Below, piece after piece: positions 1-7,020 of a DNA stretch of 33,892 nt; position 1 is the first letter of the stretch, and every line of letters starts with the position of its first letter. The position numbers were made by a program, and so were the translations under genes. A model generated the notes under the pieces. It did no database searches. It was given only the letters and a program-made list of their open reading frames with translations, and was not told where the DNA came from. Origin of the DNA: Burkholderiales bacterium RIFCSPLOWO2_02_FULL_57_36 (GTDB lineage Bacteria > Pseudomonadota > Gammaproteobacteria > Burkholderiales > Burkholderiaceae_D); assembly GCA_001770855.1 (NCBI GenBank), contig MESE01000038.1, forward strand, positions 39,818 to 73,709, written 5' to 3'.

Positions 1-374
1 GTCGCGACATCGCGCTTTGCATCCATGGCTTGCTCGTCCGACGACACCAGCACATCGGCCTCATCGTCCAGCGGATCGTTCAATGCCTCGCGCCCGGTCC
101 GTCGCCGCAGCATGTCGGCCAGTTTGTAGCGCGCGATCGCATGAACCCATGCGGTCAACGGCTGGCTTGCGTCATAGGTATGACGATAGTTGTGCACCGC
201 CAACAGCGTTTCCTGCACCAGATCCTCCGCTTCGTCCGGCAACTGGACCAGCCGCCGTCTGAAAAATGCCCGCAAATGCGCGCTCAACGCCTTCAAGAAA
301 GCATGGTAGGCGGCAGTGTCGCCGGCATTGCCGAGAACCATCAGGTTCTTCAGCTTGTCTTCACCAGCGCTCAC
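1..374 (-). CDS. ECF RNA polymerase sigma factor (3' end beyond window)
   Basis: This is the N-terminal part of an extracytoplasmic-function sigma factor; the gene runs off the left edge after about 124 codons. The visible protein contains sigma region 2: a DLVQETLLAVH stretch typical of region 2.2, then PLTAWVHAIARYKLADMLRR as the region 2.3/2.4 promoter-melting and -10 recognition helix. Region 4 is not in the window. I chose the GTG at 374-372 because a GGAG lies seven bases upstream and the frame closes at 473-471 with no ATG between. It is divergent from the bufferin operon. A GTAACC-N16-CGAA motif upstream, matching the one before bufA1, suggests autoregulation. In Caulobacter (SigF) and Cupriavidus (RpoQ), comparable sigma factors control DUF2282/DUF692 clusters. 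A cognate anti-sigma factor may lie outside the window. Confidence 0.85.
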   Translation of the reverse strand, partial: MSAGEDKLKNLMVLGNAGDTAAYHAFLKALSAHLRAFFRRRLVQLPDEAEDLVQETLLAVHNYRHTYDASQPLTAWVHAIARYKLADMLRRRTGREALNDPLDDEADVLVSSDEQAMDAKRDVA

Positions 375-448
375 GTTGCGACTCCGGAAAACATCATGCC
401 GTCTTTCAGGCGCAATCCGGACAACGGCGCACGGTACTCTTTTATGTA

Positions 449-474
449 TTCGTAAAATGCTTGCATTCGGTTAC
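449..474 (-). promoter_or_regulatory. Predicted ECF sigma promoter for the sigma factor gene
   Basis: Read on the minus strand, GTAACC (474-469) is followed by exactly 16 bases and then CGAA (452-449). The same motif with the same spacing occurs on the plus strand upstream of bufA1. It matches the GTAACC-N16-CGAA consensus I recall for Caulobacter SigF targets. It lies about 75 bases upstream of the predicted GTG of the sigma gene and implies autoactivation. Confidence 0.7.
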
Positions 475-516
475 AGCCGCCCGATAAAAAATATATAAAT
501 ATTTATGATGTTTCTT

Positions 517-542
517 GTAACCTGTTTCGATATTCGGACGAA
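517..542 (+). promoter_or_regulatory. Predicted ECF sigma promoter for the bufferin operon
   Basis: GTAACC (517-522), 16 bases, then CGAA (539-542), about 80 bases upstream of the bufA1 start. It is identical in motif and spacing to the divergent site at 474-449. Two exact copies, each facing the expected gene, make chance unlikely. The intergenic stretch between the two sites is AT-rich. Confidence 0.75.
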
Positions 543-623
543 TTAACCAGCAGACAACCTGCTTGCTGGTCTTTTCCGGACCAGCGCCGGTTGTCCCTTC
601 CGAATTTTACAGGAGCTTCAATT

Positions 624-911
624 ATGCAAACACGTTCCCTCGCCGTCGCAGCATTTACCCTTGCCGCCCTCGCCTCCGGCGTCGCGCAGGCACAAGACAA
701 GAAAGCCATGGACAGCAAGCCTGCCGTGGAAAAATGCTACGGCGTATCGCTTGCCGGTAAAAACGACTGCGCCGCCGGCCCCGGCACCTCCTGCGCCGGC
801 ACCTCGAAAGTCGACTATCAGGGCAATGCCTGGAAACATGTCCCGGCCGGCACCTGCGAGACCATCAAGACGTCCAAAGGCAGCGGTTCGCTCAAGCCGA
901 TCAAGGCCTGA
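624..911 (+). CDS. bufA1: Bufferin-like periplasmic peptide precursor, DUF2282 family
   Basis: A 95-residue precursor with a Sec signal peptide (hydrophobic core about residues 5-20, ending in a VAQAQ cleavage region). It has four cysteines at 38, 49, 57 and 78 in the DUF2282 pattern (EKCYG, NDCAAG, TSCAGT, GTCET). In characterised bufferins the precursor is modified on cysteines by a DUF692 enzyme and its partner, then exported, where it binds copper. The Cupriavidus equivalent is the first gene of the gold-induced gig cluster. I chose the ATG at 624 because AGGAG lies about ten bases upstream and it directly precedes the signal sequence; an ATG at 591 in the same frame would add a non-signal leader. 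It is first in the operon, 15 bases before bufB1. Confidence 0.85.
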   Translation: MQTRSLAVAAFTLAALASGVAQAQDKKAMDSKPAVEKCYGVSLAGKNDCAAGPGTSCAGTSKVDYQGNAWKHVPAGTCETIKTSKGSGSLKPIKA

Positions 912-926
912 AGTTAGGACGTACCG

Positions 927-1772
927 ATGACCGCAATCCTGACAGCCGGACTGAGCCTCAAGCCGCAGTATTATGACGCGGCATTGGCCTGCCGTGCCGA
1001 CGGATTGTGGTTTGAGGTACACCCGGAAAACTACCTGGTCGCGGGCGGCCCCCGGCTGCAATGGCTCGAAGCGATGCGCGCGCGGCACCCGATTTCGCTG
1101 CACGGCGTATCGCTCTCGCTCGCCGCCGACGCCGAACCCGATGCGGCACACCTGCACCGGCTGGCCGCACTGGCGCACCGGATCGAACCGGCACTGATAT
1201 CGGAACATCTGGCCTGGTCCACCTGGCGCGGCGCATATCATCCCGACCTGTTGCCGTTTCCGAGAACGAATGAATCGCTATCGCGCATCATCGACAACAT
1301 CGCACGCACGCAGGAAGCGCTGGGGCGGCGCATCGCAATTGAAAACCCGTCACATTATGTACGGATCGACCATCATGAATGGGATGAAATCGATTTCCTG
1401 ACCGAAATCGCCCGGCGCTCCGGTTGCGGCCTGCTTCTCGACGTCAACAATGTCCATGTCGGAGCGTGCAATCTCGGCTATTCGGCGCCGCACTACCTGG
1501 ACCGCTTTCCCGGCGACTTGGTGATGGAAATTCACGTCGCCGGCCATACCCCCGACCCCAATCTCGGCGAGTCGCTCTTGATCGACTCGCACGATGCGCC
1601 GGTTGCGCCAGAAGTATGGGCATTGCACAAGCGGCTCATCGACCGGATCGGTGCGCGCCCGACCCTGATCGAGCGCGACGATAACCTGCCCGATTTCGAC
1701 ACCCTGCTCGCCGAGCGCGACATCGCCGAGGCGCTGGCGCATGCATCGCTGGTCAAGGAAATCTGCGTATGA
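927..1772 (+). CDS. bufB1: DUF692 family multinuclear non-haem iron oxidase (bufferin maturase)
   Basis: A 281-residue DUF692 (MNIO) protein with a predicted TIM-barrel fold. This family uses two or three iron ions to oxidise cysteines of ribosomal peptides, as MbnB does in methanobactin biosynthesis and BufB does for bufferins. Likely metal-ligand segments are visible in order: [43 protein letters not shown] and [10 protein letters not shown], all rich in His, Asp and Glu at the usual spacing. The ATG at 927 has a TTAGGA upstream. Its stop overlaps the start of the next gene as ATGA, the usual tight coupling of DUF692 with DUF2063. It should act in the cytoplasm on the unexported bufA1 product. 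Length is normal for the family. Confidence 0.9.
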   Translation: MTAILTAGLSLKPQYYDAALACRADGLWFEVHPENYLVAGGPRLQWLEAMRARHPISLHGVSLSLAADAEPDAAHLHRLAALAHRIEPALISEHLAWSTWRGAYHPDLLPFPRTNESLSRIIDNIARTQEALGRRIAIENPSHYVRIDHHEWDEIDFLTEIARRSGCGLLLDVNNVHVGACNLGYSAPHYLDRFPGDLVMEIHVAGHTPDPNLGESLLIDSHDAPVAPEVWALHKRLIDRIGARPTLIERDDNLPDFDTLLAERDIAEALAHASLVKEICV

Positions 1773-2560
1773 GTACCGCGCTCTCCCGTTTCCAGGACAG
1801 CTTTGCGCAAGCCTTGCTTGCGGCGGAACCTGACAGTGCCTCCGAAGTCGCCGCACTGGCGCACCAGCCGGGATTTTCCGTCTATCGCAACACCGTGATG
1901 AAGGGCTGCATCGATGCGTTGCAGGCCAATTATCCGTCGGTCACGCGGCTGGTCGGTGAAGAATGGTTTCGCGCTGCAGCCGCCGTCTATGTCCGAACCC
2001 ATTTGCCCGACGATGCGCGCATGCTTTGTTACGGCAAACAGTTTGCGGCGTTTCTGGAGGGATTCGAACCGGCTGCGGAATTATCCTATCTTCCCGATGT
2101 GGCGCGGCTCGACCGTCTATGGACCGATGTCCACGCCGCCCCGGATCAGCCGCCGCTCGACCCTTTGACTATCTCCGGCTTCCCGCCGGAACAACTCGCC
2201 GGCATCGTGCTGCACCCGCATCCCGCCGCACGCTGGGCTTGGTTTACCGAGCAACCGATTTACTCGATATGGCGCAGGAACCGCGAGGCGATCGAGGACG
2301 ACAGCGAGATCGAATGGCAAGGTGAAGGCGTGCTGCTGGTTCGGCCGCATGAGGTAGTGACATGGACCGCATTGGATGCCGCGGGCTGCGCTTTCCTTGA
2401 TGCCTGTAACGCGGGCCGCCCCTTGGCCGACGCGGCCGCGGCTGCACTTGGCGTGAATCAGGAAACCGACCTTGGCTTACTGCTATCAGGATTGCTGGCG
2501 GCCGGCGCATTCGGCGGGATGGGCAAGCCGGCTACCCACGCGATCACGGAATTTTCATGA
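1769..2560 (+). CDS. bufC1: DUF2063 family partner of the bufferin maturase
   Basis: A 263-residue protein whose first half matches the DUF2063 pattern ([59 protein letters not shown]). Databases label this domain a putative DNA-binding domain, but in bufferin and gig clusters the protein is thought to recognise the precursor peptide and hand it to the DUF692 enzyme. The C-terminal part resembles a RiPP-recognition or winged-helix region but I cannot assign it by eye. The start overlaps the bufB1 stop by ATGA, implying translational coupling and likely complex formation. Gene order A-B-C is the canonical one. Confidence 0.85.
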   Translation: MSTALSRFQDSFAQALLAAEPDSASEVAALAHQPGFSVYRNTVMKGCIDALQANYPSVTRLVGEEWFRAAAAVYVRTHLPDDARMLCYGKQFAAFLEGFEPAAELSYLPDVARLDRLWTDVHAAPDQPPLDPLTISGFPPEQLAGIVLHPHPAARWAWFTEQPIYSIWRRNREAIEDDSEIEWQGEGVLLVRPHEVVTWTALDAAGCAFLDACNAGRPLADAAAAALGVNQETDLGLLLSGLLAAGAFGGMGKPATHAITEFS

Positions 2561-2630
2561 CTTCGCCACCATTGTCGAGGTTCGGCCTCGCACTCGTTGC
2601 GCAGCGTTATCAAGAAATCAGGAGAAAACA

Positions 2631-3140
2631 ATGAATAGAAGACGATTCCTGTCCACGCTGGCCGCCGGTGCAGGCGCCCTCGCCGTTCCGGCCGCCTACG
2701 CGCAGTCCGGCCCGGCGCAGATGCATGCACTTGCGGGCTTCGACCACAGCGGCAAGCCGGTCAATCTGCAAACCTATGCGGGAAAGGTGTGTCTGGTGAC
2801 GTTTTTTACTGCCGGCTGTGCCTCGTGCAGCGCGGATCTCAAATTGATGCGCGAATTCCATGTGGCAAACAAGGCGCGCAACTTCGTGATGATCGGCGTA
2901 AGCCTCGACGCAAAACACGAGGATTTCAAGGAGTACATGCGGATTGTCGATTTGTCGCTTGCACCGGACCAGCGATTTCCGATTGTGTGGAGAGAAGCAC
3001 CGAACCACCAGGATACATTCGGCACGATTGTGAAGAAGCCGACGCATTTCGTGCTCGACAAGACGCATAAACAGCTATTGAAAAGAGAAGGATTGTTCCA
3101 GCCCAACGACTGGGACGATCTATGGCTTTCACTCGGTTGA
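2631..3140 (+). CDS. Tat-exported redoxin/TlpA-like thioredoxin-fold protein
   Basis: A 169-residue thioredoxin-fold protein of the AhpC/TSA-redoxin or TlpA type. It opens with a twin-arginine signal (MNRRRFLSTLAAG, hydrophobic stretch, then AYAQ), so folded export to the periplasm is predicted. The redox centre is a CASC motif within FFTAGCASCS, following the KVCLVTFF strand, and a later PTHFVLD segment carries the cis-proline loop. The ATG at 2631 has AGGAG eight bases upstream. It lies 70 bases after bufC1 and 50 before the DoxX gene in the same direction. A disulfide or metal-chaperone role alongside the bufferin is inference: the peptide it is encoded with depends on cysteine chemistry. 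The simpler A-B-C-DoxX clusters I recall lack this gene. Confidence 0.75.
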   Translation: MNRRRFLSTLAAGAGALAVPAAYAQSGPAQMHALAGFDHSGKPVNLQTYAGKVCLVTFFTAGCASCSADLKLMREFHVANKARNFVMIGVSLDAKHEDFKEYMRIVDLSLAPDQRFPIVWREAPNHQDTFGTIVKKPTHFVLDKTHKQLLKREGLFQPNDWDDLWLSLG

Positions 3141-3190
3141 TTCAATCGTATGAACAGGACTGACAAGCAAACTACCGGAAGGAAAACCTC

Positions 3191-3664
3191 ATGAAAACCG
3201 CAACCGTTGACAACAGTGCCGCACCCAGGGATGTTCGCGGATTATGGAACCGCCTTGCCGGCAAACTGGAAAACCTGATCAACCACACATCGCTTGCGCT
3301 TGTCGATCGCATCGCGATCGCCGCGATCTTCTTTTATTCAGCCCGCACCAAGGTCGACGGATTCCTGACCGTCAATGACAGCGCTTACGCCCTGTTCCAG
3401 GAAGAATACAAAGTCCCGCTGCTGCCTTCCGACGTCGCGGCGCACATGGCGACCTATGCCGAACACCTGTTTCCGATCCTGCTGGTGCTGGGCCTGTTCA
3501 CCCGGCTGTCCGCGCTTGCGCTGCTCGGCATGACCGCGGTGATCCAGATCTTTGTTTATCCGGACGCATGGCCGACGCATTTGTCATGGGCCGGCTTGCT
3601 GCTGTACCTGATTGCGCGTGGCGGCGGGAAAATTTCTGTCGATCATGCAATTGGCGTGAAATAG
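3191..3664 (+). CDS. DoxX family inner-membrane protein
   Basis: A 157-residue membrane protein with about four hydrophobic segments (residues roughly 40-55, 84-104, 108-125 and 132-146). The pattern is DoxX-like: [19 protein letters not shown] near the first helix, [20 protein letters not shown] in the middle, and [16 protein letters not shown] near the end. DoxX proteins close many bufferin and gig clusters (gigT in Cupriavidus) and are thought to act in membrane redox or sulfur chemistry. AAGGAAA lies eight bases before the ATG at 3191. This is the last gene of the operon; the SDR gene beyond it is convergent. No clear intrinsic terminator was seen in the roughly 100-base gap. Confidence 0.8.
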   Translation: MKTATVDNSAAPRDVRGLWNRLAGKLENLINHTSLALVDRIAIAAIFFYSARTKVDGFLTVNDSAYALFQEEYKVPLLPSDVAAHMATYAEHLFPILLVLGLFTRLSALALLGMTAVIQIFVYPDAWPTHLSWAGLLLYLIARGGGKISVDHAIGVK

Positions 3665-3764
3665 ATCGAGCAGTCGCCGGTTGAGGAAACCCGCGGCGAT
3701 CATCCGGGCGATTTCAACACAAGTCCCGGATTGACGCCGCAATCACCAGGCACAGCCAATCGCG

Positions 3765-4520
3765 TCAGGCGGCAACCCCTCTCAGGAAGAAGCGGTTCCA
3801 GGTCGGGCTGATGGTGATTTCGTTGATGCAGGCATGTGCCGGCATTTCGGCAATGAAGCGGATAGTGCGGCCGAGGTCCTCGGCCTGCAACATCCTCGCC
3901 CGTTCTTCGGCGCTCGGCGGGATCGGGCGCTTGTCCAGGATCGGCGTGGCAACTTCGGCGGGACAGATGACGCAGGCGCGAATCCCGTTGATGCATTCTT
4001 CCTGATTCAAATTCTCGGTCATGGCGACGACGGCATGTTTGGCCGCGTTGTAAGCCGGACCCGTTACGCTGGAATTGTACTTCCCCGCCCACGACGAAAT
4101 GTTGATGATCAATCCGTCCCGGCGCTCGCGCATGGACGGCAATACGGCCGCAATACAATAAAAGCTTCCGTCCAGGTTGATGCGTATTACCTCGTTCCAT
4201 CCACCAGGCGTCTGATCCTTCCAGAAACGATTGGGCACATTCAGACCGGCGCTATTGACGAGAATATCGATCGCACCGTGCTGCGCCAGGATTGCCTGCG
4301 CTACCCGCGTTACCGCATCGGGATCACTCACATCAAGGGCCATCGCCTGCGCATGTCCGCCAGCGGACACGATCGCCGCGACTTCTTTTTCGAGAAGTTC
4401 GATGCGCCGCCCCGACAGCACGACAGTAGCGCCGGCCGAGGCAAGCGCCTGCGCGGCAGCCAGCCCGATACCCGATCCCGCACCTGTAACCCAGGCAATT
4501 TTTCCAGCCAGATTGTTCAT
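3765..4520 (-). CDS. SDR family NAD(P)-dependent oxidoreductase
   Basis: A 251-residue classical short-chain dehydrogenase/reductase. The TGAGSGIG cofactor loop is near residue 12, a VNSAG motif replaces the usual NNAG, and the catalytic set is visible as INISSW (Ser) followed by YNAAK (Tyr-x-x-x-Lys). The PAEVATPIL segment fits the loop after strand beta-6. The frame is open further upstream to 4703, but the ATG at 4520 has a GGAG seven bases before it and precedes the first strand of the fold, so I start there. The substrate cannot be told. It is convergent with the DoxX gene and probably not part of that operon. Confidence 0.85.
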   Translation of the reverse strand: MNNLAGKIAWVTGAGSGIGLAAAQALASAGATVVLSGRRIELLEKEVAAIVSAGGHAQAMALDVSDPDAVTRVAQAILAQHGAIDILVNSAGLNVPNRFWKDQTPGGWNEVIRINLDGSFYCIAAVLPSMRERRDGLIINISSWAGKYNSSVTGPAYNAAKHAVVAMTENLNQEECINGIRACVICPAEVATPILDKRPIPPSAEERARMLQAEDLGRTIRFIAEMPAHACINEITISPTWNRFFLRGVAA

Positions 4521-4697
4521 CGTCTTCTCCGTAGATGTCGTTTCATTATTTGATATCCCATGATACGGATGTTCCGGATTTCCGGCTGGGTCAGGTCGAG
4601 GGATGGTTTGGGTGTGCTGAACAGGATGATGGGTAGTTGAATCAGGGTCATTACCTGCCACACCACCAAGGCCTTCGGTGCTGCGTTGAATGTGTTC
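4521..4697. other. Gap between SDR gene and cassette region
   Basis: No gene is supported here. The minus-strand frame leading into the SDR gene stays open, but the composition (repeated Thr, Pro, His) does not look like a domain. The SDR promoter presumably lies here; I did not find a convincing -35/-10 pair. Confidence 0.4.
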
Positions 4698-4781
4698 GTT
4701 CAACGTTCATGCGATATGACGATTAAGCTAAGGGGCGAGCTTTAGCCCGTCCCAGCGAACGAAGTAAGCGCAGTGTTAGGC
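4698..4781 (-). repeat. attC-like integron recombination site 1
   Basis: Read on the minus strand, an R' box GCCTAAC (4781-4775) contains the TAA stop of the upstream membrane-protein gene, as is typical of gene cassettes. An R'' box GTTGAAC (4704-4698) ends the site. The roughly 70 bases between contain a near-palindrome GGGACGGGCTAAAGCTCGCC that could form the folded stem. Length (84 bases) is within the attC range. No integron integrase gene is in the window. Confidence 0.55.
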
Positions 4782-5255
4782 GCGCTCATGCGTTGTGAAT
4801 GACCGTAATATGGTGAGCGGAATTGCGAACATGAGAGCAAACCCTGCATTTAGAACAGCGTTTTGCCAGAAGCCAGAAAGCAATGAATATGCGGTGTCTG
4901 GGATGAACCAAGCGACAAGTGAGACAACGAACATGCGCCATGCGTCTTTGGAACCTCTACGAACTGGACCAAGCGCGAGAAACATAAGCACGACACCCCA
5001 GCCGAACATGACAGAGCCCAAAACTGCATGAACAAGGCTGATATAAGCCATAGCCTCAGGGCCAAATGTATTGAGATGTGCGGTAGATGCATAAACCAGC
5101 AGGCTGAAACTTTGCAGCGTGAAGCCTGGCATGACGACAAGAATTAGCCCGAACAGCATGAGGCCCGCCGTGGCCGCAACGAGTAAACGCCACCAAAAAA
5201 TCTGACTACTGTTCAAAGGATTCTCCAAGCACCTAGCGCTTAAGTTCACTGGCAC
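4776..5255 (-). CDS. Four-helix membrane protein, probable integron cassette gene
   Basis: A 159-residue protein with four hydrophobic segments (about residues 23-46, 68-92, 106-124 and 131-148) and short charged loops. I do not recognise a family. The frame begins at a GTG at 5255, followed by a second in-frame GTG six bases on; no clear ribosome site is seen for either, so the N-terminus is uncertain. The stop codon sits inside the R' core of attC-like site 1, so this is very probably the gene of an integron cassette read on the minus strand. The sequence GCACCTAGCG occurs twice just around the start (about 5229 and 5252). GC content is lower than in the neighbouring chromosomal genes. Confidence 0.6.
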   Translation of the reverse strand: MPVNLSARCLENPLNSSQIFWWRLLVAATAGLMLFGLILVVMPGFTLQSFSLLVYASTAHLNTFGPEAMAYISLVHAVLGSVMFGWGVVLMFLALGPVRRGSKDAWRMFVVSLVAWFIPDTAYSLLSGFWQNAVLNAGFALMFAIPLTILRSFTTHERA

Positions 5256-5316
5256 CTAGCGTCAATGTGCAACGACGAGTTAGCATAAGACCCGGCCTGT
5301 CCCAAGACATCAACTA

Positions 5317-5568
5317 AGCAGGTATACAAAATTCTTTTAACAAAATAACGGAACAATTGCAGTTCACCCCTCAGCTTGGAAAAGCGTTTCATGCCGCGTT
5401 TTGCTCCCTTCTCCCGCAGGCGGGAGAAGGGTCGGGGACTCAGAGCACTGCTCTGAGGGGGACTGTAAATGCTCGGCTCTTTCAATCTCCCTCACCCCCG
5501 GCCCCTCTCCCGCCCGCGGGAGAGGGGAGCATCGAGCCGACATGTCAAAAATATTATGTTTACCTGCT
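5317..5568. mobile_element. MITE-like element A with TA duplication
   Basis: A 252-base stretch begins with AGCAGGTATACAAAAT and ends with its inverted copy (14 of 16 positions match). TA flanks both ends (5315-5316 and 5569-5570). It encodes nothing recognisable. The REP/BIME block lies inside it. The right-hand TA is shared with the left end of element B, so the two abut. TA duplications are typical of IS630/Tc1-mariner-type elements; the assignment is inference. Confidence 0.4.
5406..5540. repeat. REP/BIME block of three perfect hairpins
   Basis: Three consecutive perfect stem-loops. CCCTTCTCCCGC/GCGGGAGAAGGG (5406-5431) is a 12-bp stem with a 2-base loop. CTCAGAGCA/TGCTCTGAG (5439-5457) is a 9-bp stem with a 1-base loop. 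CCCCTCTCCCGC/GCGGGAGAGGGG (5502-5527) is a 12-bp stem with a 2-base loop. The outer two are near mirror copies, and TCGGCT/AGCCGA (5473-5478/5535-5540) encloses the third. The CCCTCACCCCCGGCCCCTCT prefix is a REP type common in beta- and gammaproteobacteria. Confidence 0.7.
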
Positions 5569-5570
5569 TA

Positions 5571-5728
5571 GGGTCCGCGCAGCAATAAGTTAGGCAATTT
5601 TGCTGGCCGTACCGGGCGCCCTGCCGCGTTGTCCGTCGCTAGCAGTGCTCGCACTGCGTCGCGCCGTACGCCTTGCAGTGCATCCCGCTACGACCGCCAA
5701 ATGACCTAACTTATTGCTGCGCGGACCC
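5571..5728. mobile_element. 158-bp MITE with perfect 24-bp terminal inverted repeats
   Basis: The ends GGGTCCGCGCAGCAATAAGT... (5571-5594) and the exact reverse complement (5705-5728) are 24 bases long without a mismatch. TA lies on both sides (5569-5570 and 5729-5730), consistent with a TA target duplication, so the symmetry extends to 26 bases. The 110-base interior has no credible coding frame. It appears to have removed or separated the 5' part of the truncated gene ending at 5938. The parent transposon is unknown to me. Confidence 0.65.
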
Positions 5729-5767
5729 TAGGGCGTCTGGTCATCATTAAGGTGAACACATGACACG

Positions 5768-5938
5768 GTGTACTGCCGACTATATGCGTTTGCTAAAGTA
5801 GCTCAACATATCAAATCAAGTATATGGGCACCTGGCTCATATCGCGGCACGCAAAGAGATGATCTTTGGAATAGATTCGAGATTGTGCCGGAGCAAACCG
5901 CGATCAAAGAGCTAGGAAACTTAAATGCAGCCGAGTGA
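5768..5938 (+). pseudogene. Remnant of a cassette gene, C-terminal 56 codons
   Basis: A frame open from just after 5755 to a TGA at 5936-5938 encodes about 56 residues if a GTG at 5768 is used (begins VYCRLYAFAKV, ends IKELGNLNAAE). It has the look of real protein but I recognise no family and see no ribosome site. The stop lies four bases before the R' box of attC-like site 3, as expected for a cassette gene. The MITE ending at 5728 sits immediately upstream, so the likely explanation is a 3' fragment of a cassette gene. Confidence 0.35.
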
Positions 5939-5941
5939 TAT

Positions 5942-6005
5942 TTTTAACTCGTCGCTCAACCGGAATTGCAGTAAAGTCTGCCACGCCGTTAGCTCGGCGT
6001 TTGGG
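5942..6005 (+). repeat. attC-like integron recombination site 3 (degenerate)
   Basis: An R'-like TTTTAAC (5942-5948) and an R''-like GTTTGGG (5999-6005) enclose GCTCAACCGG and CCGTTAGC, which can pair as L'/L'' arms. Both outer cores deviate by one base from RYYYAAC/GTTRRRY. The layout resembles attC-like site 2 about 500 bases downstream and together they delimit one cassette. Confidence 0.4.
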
Positions 6006-6018
6006 CGTAAGGAAACTC

Positions 6019-6435
6019 ATGAGCATTCCAATCTTAATTGCTGCTGCGATCGTCTTTATTGCCTTCGTGGCTCATACGATAGTTGGCAACCGTGAGGCGC
6101 TGACTACGCGGCCGTCCGCGCCGGACGCTGTTGCCGGCGGCAATTCCGCCACCGTGGAGCGCAACTGGGTCCAATCCCTTTGCGCCTTCCAGATGGTCAC
6201 GGTCGATTTGTTCGTGCTGTCTCTGTTGCTGTTTGCGCTGGGTGCTACCGAACTCGTACCCGCCAAGCGCGAGGTAGCTTTGGCCGCTTCGGTCTTTTTT
6301 GCACTATGGGGCGCGGCATGGCTTATCCAGTTGCTGGTGTTGCGTCGTAGTCTGAGAGACTATCTCCTCTTGAGTCAGTGGCTGTTTTGGTTCATTTGTT
6401 CTGGTCTGCTGTATTGGGGTGCGCAGGCTCTATGA
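6019..6435 (+). CDS. Small membrane protein in an integron cassette
   Basis: A 138-residue protein with four hydrophobic segments (about residues 2-20, 59-77, 87-105 and 112-132), starting MSIPILIAAAIVF. I recognise no family. The ATG at 6019 is preceded by AAGGAAA seven bases upstream and directly starts the first membrane segment; an upstream ATG at 5935 in the same frame would run through attC-like site 3 and is not credible. The gene fills a cassette bounded by attC-like sites 3 and 2: 14 bases from the first core to the start and six bases from the stop to the next R' box. Cassette genes of this kind are often accessory and of unknown function. Confidence 0.65.
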   Translation: MSIPILIAAAIVFIAFVAHTIVGNREALTTRPSAPDAVAGGNSATVERNWVQSLCAFQMVTVDLFVLSLLLFALGATELVPAKREVALAASVFFALWGAAWLIQLLVLRRSLRDYLLLSQWLFWFICSGLLYWGAQAL

Positions 6436-6440
6436 GAGGA

Positions 6441-6511
6441 GCCCAACAAGGCGCTGCACCGGCGGCAATTTCGCTGCGCTTCATTGCCGTCGGTGAGCTT
6501 GGTCGTTAGAC
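6441..6511 (+). repeat. attC-like integron recombination site 2
   Basis: The R' box GCCCAAC (6441-6447) and R'' box GTTAGAC (6505-6511) both fit RYYYAAC/GTTRRRY. The arms GCTGCACCGGCGGCAAT and ATTGCCGTCGGTGAGC are imperfect inverted repeats around a TTCGCTGCGCTTC loop. The total of 71 bases is a normal attC length, and the site starts six bases after the stop of the cassette gene. This is the clearest of the three. Confidence 0.75.
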
Positions 6512-6564
6512 GGCAACAAGAACCTGGATGCGGATCCGGCGGTTCAACGTGTAGAGGCATATGA

Positions 6565-7020
6565 ATGATGTACAAAGCAATTTTTCTTGCTGTTGTGTTG
6601 CACACTCTCCCTGAGCTTGCCATTGCGGCGCCGCCGATAGAAGGTTTCCCCACTTTAGAGGAACGCGTAGCTCGCGGCTGCCGCGATGCCGATACGGTTG
6701 TAGTGGCGCAGGTCGTAAATCTGCATGTTAAGCGCGCGCCCGGTGTCGAAGTGAAAACCGGAGATGTCAAAGTACTTCGTACGTTGAAAGGAGATCCCAA
6801 AAATGTACCTGGGTCCGTGTCACGGTCGATCCCCGTTCCGTTGACGACGGATGCCTTTCCAGTCTTTTTGGAAAACAACACGCCGTACGTCATGTTCTTC
6901 GGTGGTCGCCTCGGCCTCGCGGCAGGCTCTGAGATCCTGCCACCGCACCGAAATATTCCAGAGACCTTTGAGGCGATCATTTCCTTGGCGGAATCCGCAT
7001 GCGCCATTACCCAGCCATAG
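6565..7020 (+). CDS. Exported protein, 3' end fused to IS remnant
   Basis: A 151-residue frame starting MMYKAIFLAVVLHTLPELAIAAPP, a clear Sec signal peptide with cleavage after AIAA. The mature part (TLEERVARGCRDADTVVVAQ and a VKTGDVKVLRTLKGDPKNV stretch) resembles small periplasmic proteins of unknown function. An AGAGG lies seven bases before the ATG at 6565. It begins about 55 bases after attC-like site 2, so it may be the next cassette gene. The last few residues are read from sequence antisense to a transposase remnant, so the native C-terminus has been lost at about 6990-7000. Whether it still works is unclear. Confidence 0.5.
   Translation: MMYKAIFLAVVLHTLPELAIAAPPIEGFPTLEERVARGCRDADTVVVAQVVNLHVKRAPGVEVKTGDVKVLRTLKGDPKNVPGSVSRSIPVPLTTDAFPVFLENNTPYVMFFGGRLGLAAGSEILPPHRNIPETFEAIISLAESACAITQP

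Noticed and set aside
618..1241. A 207-codon minus-strand frame across bufA1 and bufB1
   Set aside because: Antisense to two well-supported genes; Arg/Gly-rich with no domain.
4521..4703. Longer N-terminus for the SDR protein
   Set aside because: The extension lacks domain character and the internal ATG at 4520 has a good ribosome site directly before the Rossmann fold.
5225..5285. A fourth attC-like site upstream of the membrane-protein cassette gene
   Set aside because: AAC and GTT cores are only a few bases apart (GCAACGACGAGTTAGC) and do not fit the attC length or the arm layout.
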